Shown here one piece after another: positions 53,347 to 61,213 of a DNA stretch of 64,000 bases. Each line of letters opens with the position of its first letter. The first letter of the stretch is position 1. Origin of the DNA: Streptomyces naganishii JCM 4654. GTDB taxonomy: Bacteria > Actinomycetota > Actinomycetes > Streptomycetales > Streptomycetaceae. A program made the position numbers and the translations under genes. The notes beneath the pieces are model-generated. The model did not search any database, was not told the origin of the DNA, and was given only the letters and a program-made list of their open reading frames with translations. The DNA lies in NCBI RefSeq assembly GCF_014650575.1, contig NZ_BMVF01000015.1, positions 62,001-126,000 on the forward strand, given 5' to 3'.

Positions 53347-55728
53347 CTACTCCGTCCGCAACCCCTCAGGCCGCATCAACCGCACCAACGGCGGCAGACT
53401 GAGCAACGTCACCGTGAGAACGACCCCCGCCCCGATCCCGGCCATGGTCACCACACTCACCCAGTCCACCCCCACCGGCGTATCCGTCATCTTCAACAGC
53501 ACCGCACCCAGCGCCAGCCCCACCGCCGACGCCAGCGCCAGCCCCAGCGCGATCGGAATCGCCGTCTGCCACAGCACCGACAGCCCCAGCGTCCGCCTCC
53601 GCGTACCGAACGCCACCAGCGACGACAGCAGCTTCCTGCGCTCCCGCAACTGCTCCAGCTGCGACACCAGCAGACTCGCCCCGATCAGCGCCAGCACGCA
53701 CGCGGCGCCCACGTACAGCCCGGTCCGGATCGACGTGAACTTCTTCGACTGCTCGGTCGAGACCCATAGCGCGGCGTTGGCCATCGGATCCACCGCGGCC
53801 GCCGTGTTGCGCACGTACTCGTGCACGTCCGGCACCGACTCGTCCAGCGACAGGTACACCGTGCCGGAGACCGCCGCCGCGATCCTCGGCGGCACCGCGC
53901 CCGGCGTCATCAGGAACCCGCCGCGCGTGGCCCCGGCCGGGTCCTTCACCGAACGGGCCGGCTTCAGGGTACGCGGCACGGCCCAGGTGATCCGCGGGCT
54001 CTTCCCGACGTCGTAGGACGTGCTGACGTACAGCCTGCGGCCGGGCTTGGCCAGCTTCGCGGTGTCGGTGTCGCCGTCGGCGCCGCTGACGACGAAGGCG
54101 TCGCCGTCGCGGCAGGAGGACAGGCTCGCCACCTCGCGCAGGGCCGCGCAGTCGCCGATCGTGACCTGGGCGGAGAGGGCGGGACCGTTGTCGGTGTTCC
54201 ACGGCCCGTCGCCGACGTCGGCCGAGGCCAGCGCGACGGCCTTGCGTACGCCTTTGGTGGTGGAGAACCTCTCGGCGGCCGGTGCGAGCGCCACCCCGCG
54301 CGGAACGTCCACCTCCATCTGGGCCCGCGTCAGGTCGTTGCCGGGCCGCCTGGTGTAGTCGCCCTGGACGCCGGCGAACAGCATCTGCAGCGCGATCGCA
54401 CCGGCCACCGCGACCGCGATGCCGTTGACCATGCGGGCCGCCGTGCCGCTGCTCAACTGCAGCCGACGCACCGCCAGTTGCCAGGCCACCGCGCCCGCAC
54501 CGAGCCGGGCGACGACCGTTTCCACGATCCACGGCAGCAGCGCGGTCACGCCGACCAGCAGCAGCATCACACCGCCGATGACCAGGTACTGGTTGAAGTT
54601 CCCGTTGGCACGGCCCTGCCCGATCATCGGGTAGAGCATCGCCAGTCCGGCCAGCGGCAGCAGCACCCGCCACCACAGCCGGCGCCGGGCGGGCTTGGCG
54701 GTCCGCACCACACCCAGCGGCTCGATGACCACCCCGCGCAGCGCGAACAGCGTGACCAGCACGGCCGCCGCGGGCACCGCGAGGGCGACCAGCGCGGCCA
54801 GCGCCGGCGTGGGGTTGAGGTAGCTGGGGAAGACGCTGATGCCGAGGATCTCGACCGAGCCCGCCAGTTCACGGCCCAGCAGGAAGAAGCCGGTGCCGAA
54901 GACCAGGCCGAGCAGCGAGCCCGCGAGGGCCTCGCCGGCCGCGATCCGGCGGGTCATCCGGCTGTCGGAGCCGACCAGCCGCAGCGCGGCGAGCCGGCGG
55001 TCGCGCCGCTCGCCGCCGAAGCGCACGGCGGCGGCGATGAACACCGCGACCGGCATCAGCAGCACCACGAACACGACCAGCACCAGCAGGATCAGCACCG
55101 GGTCCGGCCGGTCGGAGCTGGGATGCGGATCGCCGAAGGCGCTGATCCGGCCGACCTGCCAGCCGTTCATGCGCTGCTCCAGGCCCTTCGCCCCCGCGTA
55201 GTAGGCGAGTTCCTGCGAGCCGATGAGCCCGGTCTCGCCGATGGTGCCCACGACCTTGTACGGCAGCCGCTCGCGCAGCAGCTTCCCGGAGCCGGAGTCG
55301 AGCAGCTTCTTCAGCGCCGGGGAGACCACCATCTCGCCGGGCGCCGGGTACGTGGTCAGGCCCGGCGCGACCGGCGCGCGCGGCCCCTCCGGCTCCACCA
55401 GCCGGCCGCGTACGTCCTTGTCCTGGTACGTCGTGTCGATGTCCGCGATCAGCAGCGTGTCGTCGCCCTTGGGGCGGGGGTGCTGCTCGTAGGTGTAGTC
55501 CAGGCGCGCCTGGTCCCGGTGGTGCCGTACCGAGAGCGCGCTGGGCAGCGCGGTGGTCAGCAGCAGCAGCGCCACGCCGAGACCGACGCCCACCGCCGTC
55601 AGCAGCACCCTGATCCAGCCCTCGCGTCCGCCGGTGAACGCGAACTTGGCCCCCATGCCCAGATCCCGGGCCCTCCCCCAAGCTCTCGACTGCGCTCGAG
55701 CAGGGAGGTGCCCCCCTCGGGCCCTCAT
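53347..55728 (-). CDS. ABC transporter permease, MacB/FtsX family (DUF-type, large)
   Basis: 793 residues with two FtsX-type membrane domains: a first span (WIRVLLTAVGVGLGVALLLL), a long outer domain, three spans (about 265-440), a second set of spans and outer domain, and a final three-span block (ACVLALIGASLLVSQLEQLR). The ATG at 55728 overlaps the ATPase stop (ATGA) and has GGAG 8 bases upstream. Codons 5-21 are encoded by a palindromic insertion (55667-55725); without it the start reads MRARDLGMGAKFAFTGG, which I take as the original. An ATG at 55656 is the alternative. It works with the ATPase next to it, likely in export or envelope stress. Confidence 0.87.
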   Translation of the reverse strand: MRARGGHLPARAQSRAWGRARDLGMGAKFAFTGGREGWIRVLLTAVGVGLGVALLLLTTALPSALSVRHHRDQARLDYTYEQHPRPKGDDTLLIADIDTTYQDKDVRGRLVEPEGPRAPVAPGLTTYPAPGEMVVSPALKKLLDSGSGKLLRERLPYKVVGTIGETGLIGSQELAYYAGAKGLEQRMNGWQVGRISAFGDPHPSSDRPDPVLILLVLVVFVVLLMPVAVFIAAAVRFGGERRDRRLAALRLVGSDSRMTRRIAAGEALAGSLLGLVFGTGFFLLGRELAGSVEILGISVFPSYLNPTPALAALVALAVPAAAVLVTLFALRGVVIEPLGVVRTAKPARRRLWWRVLLPLAGLAMLYPMIGQGRANGNFNQYLVIGGVMLLLVGVTALLPWIVETVVARLGAGAVAWQLAVRRLQLSSGTAARMVNGIAVAVAGAIALQMLFAGVQGDYTRRPGNDLTRAQMEVDVPRGVALAPAAERFSTTKGVRKAVALASADVGDGPWNTDNGPALSAQVTIGDCAALREVASLSSCRDGDAFVVSGADGDTDTAKLAKPGRRLYVSTSYDVGKSPRITWAVPRTLKPARSVKDPAGATRGGFLMTPGAVPPRIAAAVSGTVYLSLDESVPDVHEYVRNTAAAVDPMANAALWVSTEQSKKFTSIRTGLYVGAACVLALIGASLLVSQLEQLRERRKLLSSLVAFGTRRRTLGLSVLWQTAIPIALGLALASAVGLALGAVLLKMTDTPVGVDWVSVVTMAGIGAGVVLTVTLLSLPPLVRLMRPEGLRTE
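55667..55725. repeat. Palindromic mini-element with 8-bp flanking duplication
   Basis: CGGGCCCT occurs at 55667-55674 and again at 55718-55725. Between them lies a palindrome with CCCCCAAGCTCTCGACTGC and GCTCGAGCAGGGAGG arms, of the type dispersed in Streptomyces. Element plus one duplicate is 51 bp, exactly 17 codons, so the permease frame is kept. Confidence 0.75.
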
Positions 55729-56414
55729 ACGATCCGCTCCATGTCCCGGGACTTGCCGTCCCGTACGACGATCTCGCGGTCGGAGTAGGCGGCCACCCGT
55801 GCCTCGTGCGTGACGAGGACGACGGCGGCGCCGGCCGAGCGGGCGGCCTCGGTGAGCAGTTCCATCACGCGCTCGCCGTTGAGGGAGTCCAGCGCGCCGG
55901 TCGGCTCGTCGGCGAACAGCACGCGCGGCCCGGTGACCAGCGCACGCGCCACCGCGACCCGCTGCCCCTGGCCGCCGGAGACCTCGCCCGGCCGCTTGCC
56001 GCGCAGGTCGTCGACCTCCAGGCGCTCCATCCAGGCCAGGGCGGCCCGTTCGGCCTCCTTGCGGGAGGTGCCGTTCAGGCGCAGCGGCAGGGCCACGTTC
56101 TCCACGCACGTCAGCTCGGGCACGAGCTGGCCGAACTGGAAGACGAAGCCGAACTCCGAGCGCCGCAGCGCGCTGCGCTGGGCGTCGTTCATGGCCGACA
56201 GCTCGCGGCCGTCGTAGGTGATCGAACCGGAGTCGGGGGTGACGATGCCGGCCAGGCAGTGCAGCAGGGTCGACTTGCCGGAGCCGGAGGGGCCCATCAC
56301 GGCGACCATCTCGCCGGGGTGGATGGAGAACTCGGCGCCGTCCAGCGCGGTGGTCGGGCCGTAGGCCTTGCGCAGGTTCTCGGCGGCCAGCAGGGAGCCG
56401 GGGGGAGGGGTCAC
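55725..56414 (-). CDS. ABC transporter ATP-binding protein (MacB/LolD type)
   Basis: 229 residues. Walker A GPSGSGKSTLLHCLAG, Q-loop FGFVFQFGQLVPELT, signature VSGGQGQRVAVARALV, Walker B VLFADEPTGALDS and H-loop VLVTHEARVAAYSDRE are all present. The GTG start overlaps the PadR stop (GTGA), and its stop overlaps the permease start. The three genes form one coupled operon. Confidence 0.94.
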   Translation of the reverse strand: MTPPPGSLLAAENLRKAYGPTTALDGAEFSIHPGEMVAVMGPSGSGKSTLLHCLAGIVTPDSGSITYDGRELSAMNDAQRSALRRSEFGFVFQFGQLVPELTCVENVALPLRLNGTSRKEAERAALAWMERLEVDDLRGKRPGEVSGGQGQRVAVARALVTGPRVLFADEPTGALDSLNGERVMELLTEAARSAGAAVVLVTHEARVAAYSDREIVVRDGKSRDMERIV

Positions 56415-56935
56415 CGGGTCACCGCCTCACGGAGCTTCTCCAGGCGCGCGGCGGTCAGTTCGAGCCACCGCAGGTCGGCCTCGAGGTGGAAGAGGGCGTG
56501 GTCGCAGATCAACTGGTCCGCGAGGTCGCCCCGGCGCTTGCGGTCGGTGAGGATCCGCATGCTGCGCAGGTGCTCGGCGCGCTGGGTGTCGAGGACGTCG
56601 GCGGCGTCGCGGTGCGTGAGCAGCGCGAGGACGACCTTGGTGTAGAGCGTGGACTGGAGGTACGGCTCGGGCTTCTCCGGCGTGGCGAGCCAGCGCTCGA
56701 CGTCGGTGATGCCGGCCTCGGTGATCGCGTACCGCTTGCGCTCCGGACCGCCGCCCGCCTCGATCCCGTCGACCTCGACGAGACCGTTCTTCAGCAGCCG
56801 CGACATCGTCGAGTAGACCTGGCCGTAGTGCAGCGGCCGGTCGTGACCGAACTTCTCGTCGAAGGCCCGCTTCAGGTCGTAACCGTGGCGTGGCCCCGAC
56901 TCCAGGAGTCCCAGAAGGGTGTGACCGATGGACAT
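56411..56935 (-). CDS. PadR-family transcriptional regulator
   Basis: 174 residues. PadR wing-HTH: HTLLGLLESGPRHGYDLKRA, HYGQVYSTMSRLLKNGLVEV and GGPERKRYAITEAG, then a C-terminal helical dimerisation domain. It heads the operon with the ABC genes and probably represses it until the exported compound binds. A pair of GTATAC palindromes lies 22-40 bp upstream of its ATG. Confidence 0.93.
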   Translation of the reverse strand: MSIGHTLLGLLESGPRHGYDLKRAFDEKFGHDRPLHYGQVYSTMSRLLKNGLVEVDGIEAGGGPERKRYAITEAGITDVERWLATPEKPEPYLQSTLYTKVVLALLTHRDAADVLDTQRAEHLRSMRILTDRKRRGDLADQLICDHALFHLEADLRWLELTAARLEKLREAVTR

Positions 56936-56956
56936 GCCGAGCACTCTACACATCGT

Positions 56957-56975
56957 GTATACGCGGTATGTATAC
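56957..56975. promoter_or_regulatory. Paired GTATAC sites upstream of padR
   Basis: Two GTATAC hexamers at 56957-56962 and 56970-56975, one DNA turn-like 13 bp apart, inside CGTATACATACCGCGTATAC on the minus strand. They overlap the likely -10 (TATACA/TACACG). Typical of a PadR autoregulatory operator; the assignment is inference. Confidence 0.55.
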
Positions 56976-57047
56976 GCCGAGTGTTCAGTTCATGGCGGCC
57001 CGTGCCACCCCGCAGGTGACGGCCGTTTGTCACGGTTGTGCTACGGA

Positions 57048-57130
57048 GCTCACCGCGGCCGTGCGCCGGGCTCATCGCGGCCGTGTCGCCCGGCTCATCG
57101 CGGCCGTGTCGCCCGGCTCACCGCGGCCCG
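57048..57130. repeat. Tandem repeat of about 23 bp
   Basis: Three and a half copies of a unit close to GCTCATCGCGGCCGTGTCGC plus CCG, starting at 57048. It covers the 3' flank and last codons of the ribbon-helix-helix gene. Confidence 0.7.
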
Positions 57131-57393
57131 GGCGGGCTTCCCGGGGGGCTTGCCGGCGGGCGGCCCCGGCGGGGCAGGGGGCCGGTCTCGCGGGGCAGGC
57201 GGCCGGCTTCCGCCAGGGCGCGGCGCAGGAGGAACTCGATCTGGGCGTTGGCCGAGCGCAGTTCGTCCGAGGCCCAGCGCGCCACGGCCTCGTACACCGA
57301 CGGGTCCAGCCGCAGCAGCACCTGCTTGCGCTGCTGCGGCCGGCGCCGCGGGGTGGCCCCGTCGTCCTCGGGCCCCTCGGGGGAGTCCGTCAC
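57118..57393 (-). CDS. Small ribbon-helix-helix-type protein coupled to the SPFH gene
   Basis: 91 residues. The central segment QRKQVLLRLDPSVYEAVARW and ASDELRSANAQIEFLLRRAL has the Arc/CopG pattern: an N-terminal beta-strand with LLRLDP and two helices. The C-terminus is Pro/Gly/Arg-rich. The GTG start overlaps the SPFH stop (GTGA), so both proteins are made together. A DNA-binding role is suggested by the fold only. Confidence 0.75.
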   Translation of the reverse strand: MTDSPEGPEDDGATPRRRPQQRKQVLLRLDPSVYEAVARWASDELRSANAQIEFLLRRALAEAGRLPRETGPLPRRGRPPASPPGSPPGPR

Positions 57394-58385
57394 TGGTAGA
57401 GCGTCCCCGTGTTGAGGACCGGCTGCGGCGCGCGGTCCCCGCACAGCACCACCATCAGGTTCGACACCATCGCCGCCTTGCGCTCCTCGTCCAGTTCCAC
57501 GATGTCCCGCTCGGCGATCCGGGCGAGGGCCGCCTCGACCATGCCGACCGCGCCGTCCACGATCTGCCGCCGGGCCGCGACGACCGCGCCGGCCTGCTGG
57601 CGCTGGAGCATCGCGGAGGCGATCTCGGGAGCGTACGCGAGGTGGGTGAACCGCGACTCGATGATCCGCACCCCGGCCGCGTCCACGCGCGCGTGCAGCT
57701 CGACGGCGAGCTTCTCGGTGATCTCCTCGGCGTTGCCGCGCAGCGACAGGCCGGCCTCGTCGTGGGCGTCGTAGGGGTACTCGATGGCGATGTGACGCAC
57801 GGCCGCCTCGGTCTGCGTGGCGACGAACTCCAGGTAGTTGTCAACCTCGAAGGTGGCCTGCGCGGTGTCGTTGACCTTCCACACGACCACCGCGGCCAGC
57901 TCGATCGGGTTGCCGTAGGCGTCGTTGACCTTCAGGACCGCCGTCTCGTGGTTGCGCACGCGCGTGGAGATCTTCGTGCGCGAGGTGAACGGGTTCACCC
58001 AGCGCAGCCCGTCCTCGCGGATCGTGCCCCGGTAGCGCCCGAAGAGCTGCACCACGCGCGCCTCGCCCGGCGCCACCATGTTGAGCCCGGCCATCGCGAG
58101 CAGCGCGGCGATGCCCACCAGCACGCCGAGGACGATCAGGGCGGCCTTGGGCCCGGCGGCGGTGAGGGTCGAGCCGCCCGCGACCAGGGCCACCGCGATC
58201 AGCAGTCCGAGCAGTCCGAGCAGCAGCGCGAGCCCGCCCCCGATGCTGCGGGCCGCGAACTCCCGCACCCGTGGCGCGGGCATCTCGGGTACGTCGGGCG
58301 AGTCCTGGTGCGAGGCGTGGTGCGGGTCCTGCTGCGAGTCGTGCCGCGAGTCGTGCCGCGGGTGCGGTGCGTCGTGTGCGGACAT
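57390..58385 (-). CDS. SPFH/band 7 (flotillin/stomatin-like) membrane protein
   Basis: 331 residues. The His/Asp/Ser-rich N-terminus (about 1-40) is followed by two spans (about 46-95), then the SPFH domain: GLNMVAPGEARVVQLFGRYR, GTIREDGLRWVNPFTSRTKI, LKVNDAYGNPIELAAVVVWK and VDAAGVRIIESRFTHLAYAP. The C-terminal coiled region ends near QPVLNTGTLYQ. SPFH proteins scaffold membrane domains. The ATG at 58385 follows a G-rich run. Confidence 0.9.
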   Translation of the reverse strand: MSAHDAPHPRHDSRHDSQQDPHHASHQDSPDVPEMPAPRVREFAARSIGGGLALLLGLLGLLIAVALVAGGSTLTAAGPKAALIVLGVLVGIAALLAMAGLNMVAPGEARVVQLFGRYRGTIREDGLRWVNPFTSRTKISTRVRNHETAVLKVNDAYGNPIELAAVVVWKVNDTAQATFEVDNYLEFVATQTEAAVRHIAIEYPYDAHDEAGLSLRGNAEEITEKLAVELHARVDAAGVRIIESRFTHLAYAPEIASAMLQRQQAGAVVAARRQIVDGAVGMVEAALARIAERDIVELDEERKAAMVSNLMVVLCGDRAPQPVLNTGTLYQ

Positions 58386-58683
58386 GGCGGTCCCCCCCGT
58401 TCCGGGCCGCGCGTCCCTGCCGTGCGGCCCATAGCTTGTGTCTAGCCAAGTGATAACACTTTTTCGGGCCGTGGCAACCCCGTGCCCCTCTCGTACGTCG
58501 GTTCCGGTGGAGTGGGTGCCCATTGTCACGTCCGCAAAGAGCGGATCGGGGGCCCTTTGTCACAGAGGGCGGTGTTAGTTTTCTGAGCTGACCCGAGCCA
58601 CGTAGCCGAGTGACAGACGAGACAGCCGACACAGGCCGACACAGGCCGAGACAAGCCGAGACCGAAGCGGAGCGGACGGACGC

Positions 58684-61077
58684 ATGGGACGAGCGGAAGA
58701 GAGACGAGCGCGACAGCGCGGCGGCCGCCGCACGGCGCCCAGGCGCTCGTCCGGGACACCGTCGGTCGGTGCCGGGGACGGCGCCGCGGGCGCGACCCCC
58801 GGCGGCCGCGCCGCGGCCCGGCGGGCGGCGGCCCGGCCGGCCAAGGCCCGCAAGAGCGGCATACGCGCGCTGTTCACCTGGAAGAAGATCCTCGGCACGT
58901 TCTTCGCCGTGTGCCTGCTCGGCATAGGCGCGTTCATCGTGCTCTACCTGATGGTGGACATCCCCCAGGGCAACGCGGTCGCGCAGCGCGAGAGCAACGT
59001 CTACAAGTACAGCGACGGCTCCGTCCTCGCCCGCGCCGGCACGGTCAACCGCGAGAGCGTCTCCCTGGACCAGGTGCCCAAGGACGTCCAGCACTGCTTC
59101 GTCGCGGCCGAGAACAAGACCTTCTACCACGACTCCGGAGTCGACCTGAAGGGCACGGCCCGCGGCCTGCTCAACACCCTCAGGGGCAGGGGCACCCAGG
59201 GCGGTTCGACGATCACCCAGCAGTACGTCAAGAACTACTACCTCGACCAGAACCAGACCGTCACGCGCAAGCTGAAGGAACTGGTCATCTCGTTGAAGGT
59301 GGACCAGAAGTACACCAAGGACCAGATACTCGCCGGCTACATCAACACCAGCTACTACGGCCGCGGCGCCTACGGCATCCAGGCCGCCGCGCAGGCCTAC
59401 TACCGCGTCGACGCGCGGAAGCTGACGGTGGAGCAGGGCGCGTACCTCGCCGCGCTGCTCCAGGCGCCCAGCCAGTACGACTGGGCGGTGGCCTCCACGA
59501 CCGGCAAGCAGCTCGTCAAGGCCCGCTGGAACTACGTCCTGGACAACATGGTCAAGCAGAACTGGCTCGACGCCGGCAAGCGCCGGACCATGACGTTCCC
59601 CGTCCCGAAGGACCCCAGGGGCACGCCGGGCCTTGAGGGCCAGAAGGGCTACCTGATCGACCTCGCCAACAAGCAGCTCGAGCAGAAGCTGATGAAGGAC
59701 GAGGGAATCTCCCAGTCCCAGGCCGAGGCCGAGGTCGTGGGCCGGGGCTGGACCATCACGCTGAACATCGACAAGAAGAAGCAGGCCGCGCTGGAGAAGG
59801 CGGTCAAGGCGCAGCTGACCAGCAAGCTGGACCCGAAGAGGCGCAAGGTGGACGGCGACGTCCAGGCCGGCGCGGTCTCCGTCGACCCCAAGACCGGCAA
59901 GATCGTCGCTCTGTACGGCGGCCAGGACTACTTCAAGCACTACACCAGCAACGCCACCCGCACCGACTTCCAGCCCGCCTCCACCTTCAAGCCGGTGATC
60001 CTCGCCGCCGCCCTGGAGAGCGGCGCCAGGACCCAGGACGGCCTGCCGATCAACGCCAACACCATCTACGACGGCACCAGCGGCCGCCAGGTCGTCGACC
60101 ACGGCTCCAAGGTCGGCTTCGGCCCGCCCAACGAGGACGACAGGGACTACGGGCCCATCACCGTCCAGACGGCGATGAACCAGTCCGTCAACTCCGTCTT
60201 CGCGCAGATGGGCGTCGACGTGGGCATGCAGAAGGTGATGAGCACCGCCGGCGACCTCGGCATGGACACCAAGGGCATGCAGGCCGTGCCCGCCCAGACG
60301 CTGGGCTCCATGGGCGCCAGCCCGCTGGAGATGGCCGGGATCTACGCCACCTTCGACAACCACGGCAAGAAGGTCACCCCGACCATCGTCGCCAAGGCCG
60401 AGGGCAAGAGCCGCTCGGTCACCATGGCCGACGCCATCGGCGACCAGGTCATCAGCCGCCAGGCCGCCGACACGGTCACCTCCGTGCTGACCGGCGTCGT
60501 CGACGACGGCACGGCCCGGACGTCGGTCGCCGCCAACGCGGCCCGCGACGGCCAGCAGGTCGCGGGCAAGACGGGAACCTCCGACGAGAACAGGTCCGCC
60601 TGGTTCACCGGCTACACCCCCGACCTGGTCACCTCCGTCGGCCTCTTCGGCGAGCAGCCCCAGCCCCCGTACCGGCATGTGAGCCTGACCGGCGCCACGG
60701 GACTCCTGCCGCCGCCAGGACGCGTCAACGGCGGCGGCTACCCGGCGCAGATTTGGGCGGCCTACACCTTCGGCGTCACGGACAGGGCCGAGTTCGAGCT
60801 GGACACCAACCAGGGCGCGGCCGTGCAGCCGCCGGCCTCCCAGTCGCCGTCGCAGTCGCCGAGCCAGTCGCCGTCCAAGTCGGCGTCCAGCTCACCGCCG
60901 CCCTCCAAGTCGCCCAGCCAGTCGCCCTCGAAGTCCCCGAGCCAGTCCCCGTCCAACTCGCCCAGCCAGTCCCCCTCGCAGTCGCCGAGCAGGACACCCT
61001 CGGGCGGCCCGAGCATCGAGAACCCGCTCAACCCGGGCGGCCGGCAACAGCTCGACAGCAGGCAGCCGGCTCAGTAG
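58684..61077 (+). CDS. Class A penicillin-binding protein (bifunctional transglycosylase/transpeptidase)
   Basis: 797 residues. A basic Ala/Arg-rich cytoplasmic tail (1-65), one span (about 70-92), the GT51 domain with FVAAENKTFYHDSGVDLKGT and GGSTITQQYVKNYYLDQNQT, and the transpeptidase with DFQPASTFKPV (catalytic Ser in STFK), MNQSVNSVFAQ (SxN) and VAGKTGTSDENRSAWFTGYT (KTG). The final 100 residues are a Ser/Pro/Gln repeat tail, probably spanning the wall. It polymerises and cross-links peptidoglycan. It is a Streptomyces-type PonA relative. Confidence 0.95.
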   Translation: MGRAEERRARQRGGRRTAPRRSSGTPSVGAGDGAAGATPGGRAAARRAAARPAKARKSGIRALFTWKKILGTFFAVCLLGIGAFIVLYLMVDIPQGNAVAQRESNVYKYSDGSVLARAGTVNRESVSLDQVPKDVQHCFVAAENKTFYHDSGVDLKGTARGLLNTLRGRGTQGGSTITQQYVKNYYLDQNQTVTRKLKELVISLKVDQKYTKDQILAGYINTSYYGRGAYGIQAAAQAYYRVDARKLTVEQGAYLAALLQAPSQYDWAVASTTGKQLVKARWNYVLDNMVKQNWLDAGKRRTMTFPVPKDPRGTPGLEGQKGYLIDLANKQLEQKLMKDEGISQSQAEAEVVGRGWTITLNIDKKKQAALEKAVKAQLTSKLDPKRRKVDGDVQAGAVSVDPKTGKIVALYGGQDYFKHYTSNATRTDFQPASTFKPVILAAALESGARTQDGLPINANTIYDGTSGRQVVDHGSKVGFGPPNEDDRDYGPITVQTAMNQSVNSVFAQMGVDVGMQKVMSTAGDLGMDTKGMQAVPAQTLGSMGASPLEMAGIYATFDNHGKKVTPTIVAKAEGKSRSVTMADAIGDQVISRQAADTVTSVLTGVVDDGTARTSVAANAARDGQQVAGKTGTSDENRSAWFTGYTPDLVTSVGLFGEQPQPPYRHVSLTGATGLLPPPGRVNGGGYPAQIWAAYTFGVTDRAEFELDTNQGAAVQPPASQSPSQSPSQSPSKSASSSPPPSKSPSQSPSKSPSQSPSNSPSQSPSQSPSRTPSGGPSIENPLNPGGRQQLDSRQPAQ

Positions 61078-61092
61078 AGCCTGCACGCACAC

Positions 61093-61131
61093 GGCGAAGG
61101 GGCGCCCGGTCCGACCGGGCGCCCCTTCGCC
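61093..61131 (+). terminator. Terminator of the penicillin-binding protein gene
   Basis: Perfect 18-bp stem GGCGAAGGGGCGCCCGGT and complement with a 3-base loop. It also lies at the end of the converging phosphatase gene. Confidence 0.9.
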
Positions 61132-61160
61132 GTACGCGCCGTACGCGCCGTACGCGCCCC
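61132..61160. repeat. Short tandem repeat GTACGCGCC
   Basis: At least three consecutive copies of the 9-base unit right after the terminator, in the short gap between two converging genes. Confidence 0.7.
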
Positions 61161-61213
61161 GTGCGCCGTCAGCGCCGTTCGTGCCCTCGCGCCGTCACCG
61201 GCTCAGCCCCGCT

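Noticed and set aside
57841..60678. A 945-codon leftward frame opposite the penicillin-binding protein and SPFH genes
   Set aside because: Composition is Val/Gly/Ala/Arg shadow type, and the real genes on this stretch have catalytic motifs in other frames.
61132..61160. CRISPR-like array
   Set aside because: Units are 9 bp and contiguous, with no spacers; this is a simple tandem repeat.
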